A DNA stretch of 64,000 bases from Caldisericia bacterium (GTDB lineage Bacteria > Caldisericota > Caldisericia > JAAYUI01), in contig JAGNLA010000002.1 in NCBI GenBank assembly GCA_017999835.1, positions 1 to 64,000 of the forward strand, in the 5' to 3' direction. Position 1 is the stretch's first letter. Each line of letters opens with the position of its first letter. The position numbers were made by a program, and so were the translations under genes. The notes under the pieces are model-generated. The model did no database searches and was not told the origin of the DNA. It saw only the letters and a list, made by a program, of their open reading frames with translations. Positions 17,601-25,326 of the stretch are shown one piece after another.

Positions 17601-18741
17601 GGCCGATTGTCGACGGGAGGAACGTTGCGTCGATGATGTCTCCGGAATTAAGATTGTACAGAACGTTTGTTGAGAAGCTTGGCAGCAGACTGTTGTGCGA
17701 TTTGACATTGACCTTATACACTGCCAGGTTTGCGCTTGTGTTCTCATACATGGCCTTAAGGTTTGTCAACGAGAGCTTTCTTCCGTTGACATCGGCAACG
17801 TCAAGCAGAGGGGTGGCTACAGGCTTTTCATCCTTAGAATAGTGGAGCACCTTCGCACCTGAACAAAAATCCTCGGCCGGGCTTTTTGAGTTTATAGTCT
17901 CAACGCTGTCTATCCCAACCATTTGTCCGAGTTTGCCTTGTGAAAGCGACGCAAAACCGGTCATGATTCTTGCAATGGCCTTGTTTGGCTGGAGCGGAAG
18001 CGTGATGTCCAAACGCTTTTCATTGGCATCATAGTTGACCAAACCACCAAGGTTTTCAACGATGAACCTGAACGGAAGCATGGTCGAACTTTTGTTGATT
18101 ATTGGAACAATCTTTGGGTTTGTTGATATTTTCTTATCCTGACCATTGACTTTTGCTACGGGGCTGTTGATTGTAAGTGCAACAATATTTGGGCCGAGAA
18201 TGACTGTTGCCGTCCTGGTGTCCGCATTCCATTGGAGCTGACCACCGGCAGCCTCAATTATTGGACGGATTGAAACGTATGTTGATCCGATATAGTTCAT
18301 GGGAGCGACCTTGATGGTTGATTCGGAGCAGTCGGTAATCATTTTTGTCTTGTCCAGCCAAAGTTTTATCACTGTGCCATCTGAACTCTGGCAGGTGTCC
18401 GGAACCCAGACTGGGAGCGGATTTGATCGCGCAGCAACAGAGCCATCCTTGCCTATGACCATCAGGCAATAGTTGTGACCGCCTGTGATTTTGTCGGTAT
18501 AGGACGTGTCTGACGGATTCAAGGTTGCTATCGGTTTGGCGTCTGCAACATAGTCCCTGTAAAGGTAAATTGTCGATTGACCAGCTTTTGGCCATGACAA
18601 AGTGACCGAACCCGGTTCAGTCTTCGCCTGAATCTGGATCAGGCTATATGGTTTTTCGGCTGCATTGGTCTGATTTGGTGAAACAATGCCAGCAGGAATT
18701 GCCAACAATGCCACCATTGCCAATAATATCAGTCTCCTCAT
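14614..18741 (-). CDS. Large secreted protein: Fn3-like, stalk domain and repeated Ig-like domains
   Basis: 1375 residues with a signal peptide (about 1-28, ending in TNAA) and a GGAGGAAG ribosome site. Residues about 30-115 look like fibronectin III (SVTLSWPKAGQSTIYLYRD). Residues about 125-255 form a copper-amine-oxidase N-terminal ('stalk') domain: IGSTYVSIRPIIEAAGGQLQW, TRTATVILG, MLPFRFIVENLGG. A long middle region is beta-rich. The C-terminal third holds at least three about 100-residue repeats that open with Cys-x-aromatic...Trp (CNYSFQWIEGG, CDFNLEWDKNL, CDYEVAWESN) and close with NPGEE or KPGETMEL turns. The same repeat occurs in the secreted protein at 28407-29120. Probably a cell-surface structural or adhesive protein. 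Confidence 0.8.
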   Translation of the reverse strand: MRRLILLAMVALLAIPAGIVSPNQTNAAEKPYSLIQIQAKTEPGSVTLSWPKAGQSTIYLYRDYVADAKPIATLNPSDTSYTDKITGGHNYCLMVIGKDGSVAARSNPLPVWVPDTCQSSDGTVIKLWLDKTKMITDCSESTIKVAPMNYIGSTYVSIRPIIEAAGGQLQWNADTRTATVILGPNIVALTINSPVAKVNGQDKKISTNPKIVPIINKSSTMLPFRFIVENLGGLVNYDANEKRLDITLPLQPNKAIARIMTGFASLSQGKLGQMVGIDSVETINSKSPAEDFCSGAKVLHYSKDEKPVATPLLDVADVNGRKLSLTNLKAMYENTSANLAVYKVNVKSHNSLLPSFSTNVLYNLNSGDIIDATFLPSTIGLSLEQPITTMSPKASSQINQTFASYKLGYSCARLVNGKIEFLTNYVPLTASISGKITTQSPGCTPCQLGKSDVYLEFKNICPDTINPSAKLHLPIISNLVDFSLEVNNQSEGFDISLDQGCGFFPSPACTSITDAQSDVSFEVADYRPSTVNDNARAAATPVKGTVRLIGVTGWKPEAVNGKTKNYVTLKLSDETKPRSMKINFGNGGLAGTFSLSALMQSSYPGNPPRIQMKLPLLSSPVGNQVGIVKLNMKPKLSVSLPFEKIGNWFATEDKKIATFGPGEFTAKSEFDCPCNDSLKAIEDAKLDVEHKGDLNIVNLSFRVNPDAAFRRDSDVVEAQLFRNDEALEKVKVSMSKLEIVLTDDGPEVGQDYIYCVKLFVNSEEIDQWCNPESIVPAPPIFAITWPDRSKKFAAKIMAGDKYYLKVMVSNFSESEIKVTLYINPPCGGWKAYFVNQTPTTVVTVPPNGTNQTTQITVIPDIGLAGGEACEFSVDGVSGKQKQSIKLKASTEAVLCNYSFQWIEGGSAIGGTTSAGVQNSQMLILKNMGNESNKFVIDLHFDRFDSQAKQQWNIRFGENFTPGTPINLKPGETMELSVFCRPANDMPDGEKIKISVTVDGCGNKSELTWTLTNILSTCDFNLEWDKNLNTKSLKTYAGEKFYANFTVTNNMEDSALLLMTSESKGELIDTSTQFYELQLETGESKVVRLTCVTNQKVKIGQSKIYVTVSCGKTTKTIMLTYNIVRQEECDYEVAWESNRSNSIKSNMPIDEPTVMTIWVKNKSINEQLIAVKIERTDESWESGIDNTLSKLKQTFTLNPGEETDGLVVFVSAGKETKVGDKCTVKVSIKACNTTKELKWDVTCVPHQDLDVQFSGTYDKPTWMTDDRLNIHSIFSFKRQGIVLIKATQYWFEFTNPSSNDAQLGSMEKTPLNLQIVEGMTPWTTNIKIPASIINKVVAQGGSEIKVKMLMNFDLEKNKVISTIERSIIFTVKIPAK

Positions 18742-18844
18742 AGTATCTCTTCCTCCATAACAAAATATTTATCCTGTTCCTGGATAAAATTCCATCTTCA
18801 ATTGGTAATTTTAAGAGATAATATGGGTTAAACACAAGCCTGGT

Positions 18845-19318
18845 TCAAAAAAGACTGTTGCCTAAAGCCTCCAGCAATCTGCAAATAAAATTGTAAGCTA
18901 TATCATAGATTTGACGGTCTTTGGAAAGCCTTGGTCCTGCGCAATTGAGAGTTTTTATGTTATTGTCCCCGATCCATTTCAATGCGCGTTTCAAATCGGA
19001 CGGTTTATATTTCTTCCCAGGTCTTATCCATAAAACCGGTTTGCCATGCTTGGCGCATAAAAGGATAGTCAACAATGTGCCAACGTTTGGCTGGTGCCTG
19101 CAAATGATCAGCGTGCCATCAGAATCGGTAACATTTTTCTCAGTTCTGGTCTCATAATCACAGGTTCTTGTCTGTTTGAGCTTGTATTTTTTGTCGATTG
19201 TGCCATCTTCTGCCATGCGACCTTTTGGGCACCACCCGTCATGTTCAACCTCGTGCTTGATTGCTGCGTCAAGCGCTGCCCTGTCAACACCCGTCTGCCC
19301 ACCAGAGACTATTTTGAT
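18845..19318 (-). CDS. YpsA/molybdenum-carrier-like protein, apparent AUC start
   Basis: The frame reads KIVSGGQTGVDRAALDAAI, then DGWCPKGRMAEDG and NVTDSDGTLII, the conserved nucleotide-binding core of the 'putative molybdenum carrier' family (related to SLOG/LOG proteins). The first ATG in frame (19216) would delete the whole SGGQTGVDRAALD motif. In-frame coding extends up to ATC 19318-19316, which sits 7 nt after a GGAGG sequence at the expected spacing, and no ATG, GTG or TTG is available there. With the ATC start the protein is 157 residues, the normal family size. It overlaps the stop of the dockerin gene by 10 bp, so coupled re-initiation could help. Function of the family is unproven. 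Confidence 0.7.
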   Translation of the reverse strand: MKIVSGGQTGVDRAALDAAIKHEVEHDGWCPKGRMAEDGTIDKKYKLKQTRTCDYETRTEKNVTDSDGTLIICRHQPNVGTLLTILLCAKHGKPVLWIRPGKKYKPSDLKRALKWIGDNNIKTLNCAGPRLSKDRQIYDIAYNFICRLLEALGNSLF

Positions 19319-20937
19319 ACCCCACCTCCAACAATTATCAAATCGGCAAGTCCAACCATCCCATCGCTGTTAACATCACATCTTGCTGACGGCTCCCACG
19401 GTTTACCGAAAGGCTTGGTGCCAATTCTAACCAACACCTCAAGCACGTCCAGGTTGTCAATTTTCCCATCAAGGTTTACATCCCGGAGGTCAGGCGGTTT
19501 GTCGCTTGCAGTGATGTACACTGTGATTGAGTCCTGTCCACCATCGCCGTCGACAACAAACGAAATCCTTTGTTGTGGCGCCATTCTTTTTAATTTTGCC
19601 TTGAATTTTTTTGACGATCCCGGATTGCATCGAGTTGTTGTGCCGTCTATTTCGGCTTCTTCGGATTTGACTGTAAAAGTCATCCTCGACCCGCCAATGT
19701 TTTCTACTTTCACCGGAAATTCAAAGCCAGCCCAGTCTTTGTATATTGTTATAAGCTGGTTTGCAGAAATACTGGCCTTGGGTGGAGCTGCCGAGGAAAA
19801 CTCCCACAGGCTTGCCCCTGTTGAAACAACCATGAAACCTGAAACAGTCGGCACAGGAGGAGCCATCGGAAAAACCGGCATCTCCCACTGGTCGTATAGC
19901 AATCCGTCCCTGATGTCAATGGGTTGCAGCATTCGCGAGTGGACAAAACACGTCAAAAGCGCAACATTGCCAGCTACAGGCACCGACTGATTCCACTGGC
20001 ATATTGGCGATTCATACTCCCAAAGTGTTTTTCCCTGGAGGTCTACGCAAACCAGCTTCTTTGGCATGGAAAGGATGATGCGGTCGCCGGTGATGTTTGC
20101 ATGCCGATAAGACCAGAAAGGGGAGGGTTGTTTGCTTTTGTCCTCAACTGTCCAGGCTTTTTCCCACCTGTTATAGCGTCTGTCAAACCGCCAGGCTTTC
20201 CAGCAAGCGTTAAGATAGTATGCAACTGACAGGTCACCAGATGTGGCAAATCCACCTTTCTGCCTTAAAGCTTCAGGTGGAAGCTGCGCCAGCCTTTTCC
20301 CATTATTGGTCAAATGCACAGGGCTCAACGTTGACTGACCTGACAGCAACACTGGGGGCACGGTTTCAGAGATGTTGTCTGATTTGTTAAGGAGCTTGCC
20401 ATTGTAACCATCGTGAATAAACACCTTGTCAACAACCGGCACTACCACCAGAGTTTGGTTCTTGTCACCATAAACCAATGGACAGGATGTCGAAACATCC
20501 TGATCATCACTCAGTTGATATTCGTACTCCCAAAGAAACTTGCCCTCTTCAAAAGACAAAGCGACCAAGGTTTTTGTTGTTGTGAAGAAAACTGTGTTTG
20601 CCGCAATGGTTGGTGAGCCTTCAAAATCCTTGGAGTTGATTGCAAATATTACCTTTGTGCCTAAATCTTTCTCATAATGCCAGCGCACTTTTCCGCTATC
20701 GTCAAAAGCCTGGATATGAAGCACATGACCTTCGTCGCGCCTTATATATTTGACAATTCTGACTTTTTCAAAGGTAACAGGGCTTGCCACCCTTGTCCCA
20801 GGTGGACCGAGGTTTGTCGACCACTTTACTGAAAACGGTGGCCAAACAGGCGTGTCTGTTTCAAATGATCTGCTCGAGTTGCCGGCAAAGGTTGTCCAAC
20901 CCAGAACAATTGCAATGACTGCAAGTGTCAGCTTCAT
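19309..20937 (-). CDS. Secreted PQQ-like beta-propeller protein with C-terminal type I dockerin
   Basis: 542 residues: signal peptide (MKLTLAVIAIVLGWTTFAG), then about residues 30-390 of repeated propeller blades (SGKVRWHYEKD, EGKFLWEYEYQ, QGKTLWEYES), an Ig-like segment (about 395-480), and a dockerin at 486-542. The dockerin has two calcium loops in EF-hand spacing, DVNLDGKIDNLD (486-497) and DVNSDGMVGLAD (521-532). Dockerins bind cohesins on partner proteins; a cohesin lies at the C-terminus of the gene immediately upstream, with which it shares an ATGA overlap. No catalytic module is evident, so this is a non-cellulosomal dockerin protein. Confidence 0.85.
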   Translation of the reverse strand: MKLTLAVIAIVLGWTTFAGNSSRSFETDTPVWPPFSVKWSTNLGPPGTRVASPVTFEKVRIVKYIRRDEGHVLHIQAFDDSGKVRWHYEKDLGTKVIFAINSKDFEGSPTIAANTVFFTTTKTLVALSFEEGKFLWEYEYQLSDDQDVSTSCPLVYGDKNQTLVVVPVVDKVFIHDGYNGKLLNKSDNISETVPPVLLSGQSTLSPVHLTNNGKRLAQLPPEALRQKGGFATSGDLSVAYYLNACWKAWRFDRRYNRWEKAWTVEDKSKQPSPFWSYRHANITGDRIILSMPKKLVCVDLQGKTLWEYESPICQWNQSVPVAGNVALLTCFVHSRMLQPIDIRDGLLYDQWEMPVFPMAPPVPTVSGFMVVSTGASLWEFSSAAPPKASISANQLITIYKDWAGFEFPVKVENIGGSRMTFTVKSEEAEIDGTTTRCNPGSSKKFKAKLKRMAPQQRISFVVDGDGGQDSITVYITASDKPPDLRDVNLDGKIDNLDVLEVLVRIGTKPFGKPWEPSARCDVNSDGMVGLADLIIVGGGVSK

Positions 20938-23900
20938 GGCTTGTTAATCGTTATCACCGCGCTGTTAGTTTGTTTCTTTGGTGAGATGCGTTCGCCTTTG
21001 GAGTCGTAGAGTTCGACGTTTGCCGGGTCGACAATCAATTCGCCGTCCTTGATGGCTTTAAAGGTTAGGGTGAGAAGCAGCCCATCACCGTCGACTCCAC
21101 TTTTGCAGATTCTGACTGGACCCAAGATTGAAACCTCGCCATCATCAGGTTCCTTCCAGGTAAACAGCGTAGTACATTCGTTGTTTAACATGTCTCCTTC
21201 AGTGATATCCATAACTTTGGCACGATTGGACTGGAATGCAAACCTGAACTTTGTTCCCATCAAATCATAAACGCCTTTGATTTTAAGCTTGACCTCAAAG
21301 GTTTCACCGATGTCAACTGACGCAGGTGCCTCAAGATACAGTTCGGGAAGGTCTGGGAGAAATCCCTGAACTTCAACACTAAACGGCAGTTCAGTCTTCC
21401 AAGTCGGCAAGCTCGTCGAACTGATCAGTATCTTGTCAGCAAAAATGTCTCCAGGCGCAACAAATGCATCTGCAAGAGCCACAAACCTGTAAACCAACTG
21501 TTGACCAGCCGAAATTGAAGGCGTAGTGAACTCTCTTTCTTCACCCGACAATGTCTGGACAAAAACACCCTGGAAGCCTTTGGAAGGTTGCTTGGGACAG
21601 GTTATTTTGAAAGCCTGCTCTGTTGTGGATTCATTTCTTATTGTCACATCAAAGGTTATTCTGTCCTGCTTAGGCAGCATGATTGCCCCTGAAAAATTCT
21701 TAGGTTGCACAAACTTGGCAAAGTTGTCTTTCAATGTTTCTAGGTCGGCTTCAACGGTCTGCTCTTCTCCTTTGAGTGCAATTATATCACTGATGTATTC
21801 AGGGTAACCAGTCGACACAACCTTGAGAGAATGCATGCCTGGTTCAAGTTCAAGGGTCTGCGGGGAAGTTCCGATGAGCTTGTCATCGATATAAACATAG
21901 GCTCCTGCAGGTTTGCTGTTGATATGCACCAATGCAGTTTTTGGGATAATCCTCTGAAGAAAATAGAAAACTTTGCTAGGAGATGGCGGAATCTCGACTA
22001 TTTTTTCATAATCCTCAAATCCTTCCATCAAAACCTTCACCCAGTACCTACCCGGCTGTAGATGACGCAAAGACATTGGGGCATAACCCATTTTCTGGTT
22101 ATTAATAAAAACAGTTCCACCACCAGGCAGACCGTCAATTTCAATTGATTCCCTTCCCCAAATTGGTTTTGGGAATTCGATAATCAATGTCTGAGTTGTC
22201 TTGAAATATTGAAGTTTGCAATCAAAAACGTCTCTGAGCATTGACGCCGGGATCATCAAGCTCCCTTCGACAATCACGGGTGCTTTCGATACAGTCTTTT
22301 CTACATCGTCAACCAGGTATGACATTGAATCAGGAGTGAGCTCAATTGTTGTTTCCTGATACTCCACGGATGCCACATGGTTTTCATTGTCCCATGAATA
22401 ATCACAAGGGATTGCAGCAATAACAAGGCTGAGAGGGATCATGGAGCTGCCACTGTCAAGATACGGTTCAACTTTCAAATTGACAGGGGTTGTTCCGACC
22501 CAGGCTTCAAGGCGTCCGATGCCGGTCTTGCAAAGAACAACCTCTGGGTTATCTTTGGTCACAACAATAGGAGTCGCCGCTTTCCCTCCGGTTGATGCTA
22601 CACGAATGTAGGCTTCTTTGGTCTGGCCAGGCTCCATACGCTTCGGGTCAATATTTATTCCAATGTCACAAATCTCGCTGAATCTTGCCTCAAGCTTGTC
22701 ATTAAACGAGAAAGGGTTGCACTCTTCATTGCTGTCAATGACAGCTGTACCTGAAATGGTTGTCTGACCAGGGTTTCTTATACCCAATGATGATGTCGCA
22801 GGCTCGCTTATGATGCCCATGTCAATCACCGGAGGTTCAAGCACCAGCCTGGGCGAAGGAGGAACAGGTGGTGAAAGGATCTCTGTGAAATAGAGCTGAC
22901 CTTTGCCTCGAACGTCTGTCTGGGTTCTGCCAAGGATTCCAAATGGTGAGCATGTTGTTGGGTAAACCGGCGGTTCAGAGGTTTTTCTGTTGTTGAGCTT
23001 GCCAAGTGCAGGGTAGCCGGTATCACTCGGTTTTACAATTATCTGGGGTTCACCACCGATGATGAACTCGATGCCAAACCCTGAGGATGTTGTAAAAAAG
23101 GCATACTGGCTGTTGCAACTGGTTGCAAGCATTTTATATGGAAGTCTGGCTAGAACTGCGCCAGTGTTGGCATCAATTGATACTGCGCCTTTATGGCCAA
23201 GCCCGTTGTCATTGAGAACAAGATATTTCCCGTTGTCTGTCACCAGATCAGGCGACCATGCTGAAGATGATTTCACAGTTTGCTGGAAGCTACCCGAGAC
23301 AGTCATGACAAGTTTTGTGTCGCTGCCGTCATAGTTACACGAGTAAATTCCATGTTTTCTTGAGGATCCAATCTCAGCCTTGTAGAACACCCTCATGGTG
23401 TCCCTGGACATGCCAATCGGAGAAATAAGCGCTCCAGGACTATCTTTTACATACTCGAACTTGTCACCTGTCCATCTGGGCCTGTAGATGAAAACCGGCT
23501 CTGATCCGTCTGTGTTGACGGTCACAAGGGCAAAACAGGAACCTTTTTTGCCCTTCTCGACAACCACGCCTCTGACAACCCCAAAGAACTTCGAACCATT
23601 ATAATTGAGTCTGAACCAAAGAAGATCCCACCGAGTTTTTACCCCTTCAAACGTTGTGTCAGGAATAACAGCAAACTTCATCATTTTGCCATCAACATCG
23701 ATGCTTGTTAGATACTTTCTTCCGTTTGAAGACCCTATGAAACTTGCATAGTTGCCATACTTTGGCATCTGGGGTTCGCTGACTATTTTGATGACATCCG
23801 GGGCAACCGATGGACCCTTGATAGTGTTTGGTTTGAAGATGGTTTTCAGGAGTTTTGCGTACATGTTGACCGTGTCCATATGCATCACGGTCAGATTATT

Positions 23901-24065
23901 ATACTCATCAAGCATACAAATGTACTTTAGATCGGCAGTTCCACTGGATGCGACCTTTTCGATGTTAAACTTGGTGAGAACCCTAGCGGTTGTAGTAGTT
24001 TTCGAGTCTATTGCAGGGAATCCGGCTAATGTGACAGCTAACAATGCAAGTATCAGTTTTTTCAT
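20934..24065 (-). CDS. Large secreted propeller/stalk/PEGA protein with C-terminal cohesin domain
   Basis: 1043 residues from ATG 24065 (MKKLILALLAVTLAGFPA signal peptide); ATG 24077 would add MGIR. In order: TolB-like beta-propeller (about 35-400), an Ig-like segment starting PPVIDMGIISEPATSS, a stalk (copper amine oxidase N) domain with LMIPASMLRDVF (about 530-640), two PEGA repeats (GGTVFINNQKMGYAPMSLRH and AGAYVYIDDKLIGTSPQTLE, each ending in GRYWVKV or GMHSLKV), another Ig-like part, and a cohesin-like domain in the last about 138 residues (SVDIGETFEVKLKIKGV, GTKFRFAFQSNRAKVMDI, LLLTLTFKAI). It heads the operon whose next gene carries a dockerin. No ribosome site is seen; a -10-like TATAAC precedes the start. 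Confidence 0.8.
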   Translation of the reverse strand: MKKLILALLAVTLAGFPAIDSKTTTTARVLTKFNIEKVASSGTADLKYICMLDEYNNLTVMHMDTVNMYAKLLKTIFKPNTIKGPSVAPDVIKIVSEPQMPKYGNYASFIGSSNGRKYLTSIDVDGKMMKFAVIPDTTFEGVKTRWDLLWFRLNYNGSKFFGVVRGVVVEKGKKGSCFALVTVNTDGSEPVFIYRPRWTGDKFEYVKDSPGALISPIGMSRDTMRVFYKAEIGSSRKHGIYSCNYDGSDTKLVMTVSGSFQQTVKSSSAWSPDLVTDNGKYLVLNDNGLGHKGAVSIDANTGAVLARLPYKMLATSCNSQYAFFTTSSGFGIEFIIGGEPQIIVKPSDTGYPALGKLNNRKTSEPPVYPTTCSPFGILGRTQTDVRGKGQLYFTEILSPPVPPSPRLVLEPPVIDMGIISEPATSSLGIRNPGQTTISGTAVIDSNEECNPFSFNDKLEARFSEICDIGINIDPKRMEPGQTKEAYIRVASTGGKAATPIVVTKDNPEVVLCKTGIGRLEAWVGTTPVNLKVEPYLDSGSSMIPLSLVIAAIPCDYSWDNENHVASVEYQETTIELTPDSMSYLVDDVEKTVSKAPVIVEGSLMIPASMLRDVFDCKLQYFKTTQTLIIEFPKPIWGRESIEIDGLPGGGTVFINNQKMGYAPMSLRHLQPGRYWVKVLMEGFEDYEKIVEIPPSPSKVFYFLQRIIPKTALVHINSKPAGAYVYIDDKLIGTSPQTLELEPGMHSLKVVSTGYPEYISDIIALKGEEQTVEADLETLKDNFAKFVQPKNFSGAIMLPKQDRITFDVTIRNESTTEQAFKITCPKQPSKGFQGVFVQTLSGEEREFTTPSISAGQQLVYRFVALADAFVAPGDIFADKILISSTSLPTWKTELPFSVEVQGFLPDLPELYLEAPASVDIGETFEVKLKIKGVYDLMGTKFRFAFQSNRAKVMDITEGDMLNNECTTLFTWKEPDDGEVSILGPVRICKSGVDGDGLLLTLTFKAIKDGELIVDPANVELYDSKGERISPKKQTNSAVITINKP

Positions 24066-24077
24066 TCTGATACCCAT

Positions 24078-24104
24078 GTTATATCATTGTTTAGAATTAA
24101 TCAA
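24078..24104 (-). promoter_or_regulatory. Weak candidate promoter of the cohesin/dockerin operon
   Basis: Minus strand TTGATT (24104-24099), a 15-nt spacer, TATAAC (24083-24078). The start would fall about 6 nt before ATG 24065. The spacing is short, so support is modest. Confidence 0.3.
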
Positions 24105-25234
24105 TAATTTCGGTAACCGAGCAAGATGTTCATGGCTGCTTGCTTTGTCAGTCCAGGATAACCCGGCAGCACACCATCGACAGATTTCTGATCGAAAAGG
24201 TCATCTGCAAACTTTTGTGCAAATGATTCCGGTATGCCAAGTCCGCCAAGGTTTGTCAGACATCCGACAGACCTGAGGAAGTTTTCGGTGTCTTCGATGA
24301 TGTTTTCCCTGTAGAGCTCGAACCGCTTTGGGAAGTGATGCTGGAAATACGAGAGCATCGGCACGAGCAGATACGCAAGTCCCAGTCCATGGGGAATGTC
24401 GTAGTGAGCCGACATGACATGCTCCATCCAGTGGATGACAAAACCACCGGGTCTGCCTGCGTTTGGCAATCCACACAACGCAACCGCCGATGCCCAGGCA
24501 AGCTGAGCCCTTGCGTTTACATCCAGACCGTCTTGCATGGCTATGGGCAGGTATTGGATGACTGTTTTGCAGACGCCTTCTGTAATTCTGTCTTGAATAG
24601 GACTGTTCTCGTCAGGACTGCTCAAATAGGTTTCCAGCACATGTATCATTATGTCAATTCCGCCATAGGCGGTTGTGTTTGGAGGAGTTGTAACCTGGAG
24701 CTCAGGGTCAATAATGCTGACCTTTGGGAAGAACGCCAGCGAGTAGGCGCTCAGCTTTTGGTGGGTCTCCCAGTTTGAGATGACAGCGCCCCAGTTGAAC
24801 TCGGAACCGGTTGCTGCAATGGTTGGAACCATGATTATTGGCAAAGCTACATCGTTTGATGCCTTTCTTAAAACATGATCCCAGGTTGGTTGTCCGGTGA
24901 CAATGGCAGCCGAGGTAATCTTGGCTGCATCCATGACCGAACCGCCTCCAACAGCAATCACCATGTCGCAGGATTTCTCCCTGGCAAGCTGGGCTGCTGC
25001 GTCGCACGATGTGACTCTTGGGTTGGGCTCAATGCCAAAAAACGGCACAGGGTCAAGACCGGAATCCGTCAGGAGTTTCAACACACGGTCGGCAAGACCG
25101 GATTTTTGGGCTGAAGACTTGCCAAACATAACAAGTGGTCTGCTGCCAAACTTTGAAGAAATCTGTGGAAGTTTCGTCACTTCGCCGGCGCCAAAAATTA
25201 TCTGAACCGGATTGTAGTATTGGAAGTTTTGCAT
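24101..25234 (-). CDS. Iron-containing alcohol dehydrogenase (butanol dehydrogenase-like)
   Basis: 377 residues of the group III Fe-ADH family, NAD(P)H-dependent alcohol/aldehyde interconversion in the cytoplasm. The N-terminal nucleotide-binding half has IIFGAGEV, VMFGKSSAQKSG, IEPNPRVTSC and IAVGGGSVMDAAK; the helical half has PTIAATGSEFNWGAVIS and metal-ligand segments YGGIDIMIHVLE, HWMEHVMSAHYDIPHGLGLA with the expected Asp and His residues. ATG 25234 is chosen because the family starts at FQYYNPVQIIFG and a promoter ends 7 nt upstream. It lies 92 bp after the ClC gene and has its own promoter. Confidence 0.93.
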   Translation of the reverse strand: MQNFQYYNPVQIIFGAGEVTKLPQISSKFGSRPLVMFGKSSAQKSGLADRVLKLLTDSGLDPVPFFGIEPNPRVTSCDAAAQLAREKSCDMVIAVGGGSVMDAAKITSAAIVTGQPTWDHVLRKASNDVALPIIMVPTIAATGSEFNWGAVISNWETHQKLSAYSLAFFPKVSIIDPELQVTTPPNTTAYGGIDIMIHVLETYLSSPDENSPIQDRITEGVCKTVIQYLPIAMQDGLDVNARAQLAWASAVALCGLPNAGRPGGFVIHWMEHVMSAHYDIPHGLGLAYLLVPMLSYFQHHFPKRFELYRENIIEDTENFLRSVGCLTNLGGLGIPESFAQKFADDLFDQKSVDGVLPGYPGLTKQAAMNILLGYRNY

Positions 25235-25241
25235 GAAGACT

Positions 25242-25269
25242 ATTAAACTGATTTTCCAGACCAAATCAA
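25242..25269 (-). promoter_or_regulatory. Promoter of the alcohol dehydrogenase gene, predicted leaderless
   Basis: Minus strand TTGATT (25269-25264), a 16-nt spacer, TTTAAT (25247-25242), then 7 nt to ATG 25234. No ribosome site. Confidence 0.5.
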
Positions 25270-25326
25270 TTGAGGCTGCCCTCAAAAAAGATTATGGATT
25301 CTTGTTGGCTTGTTAAACCTCTCGGC

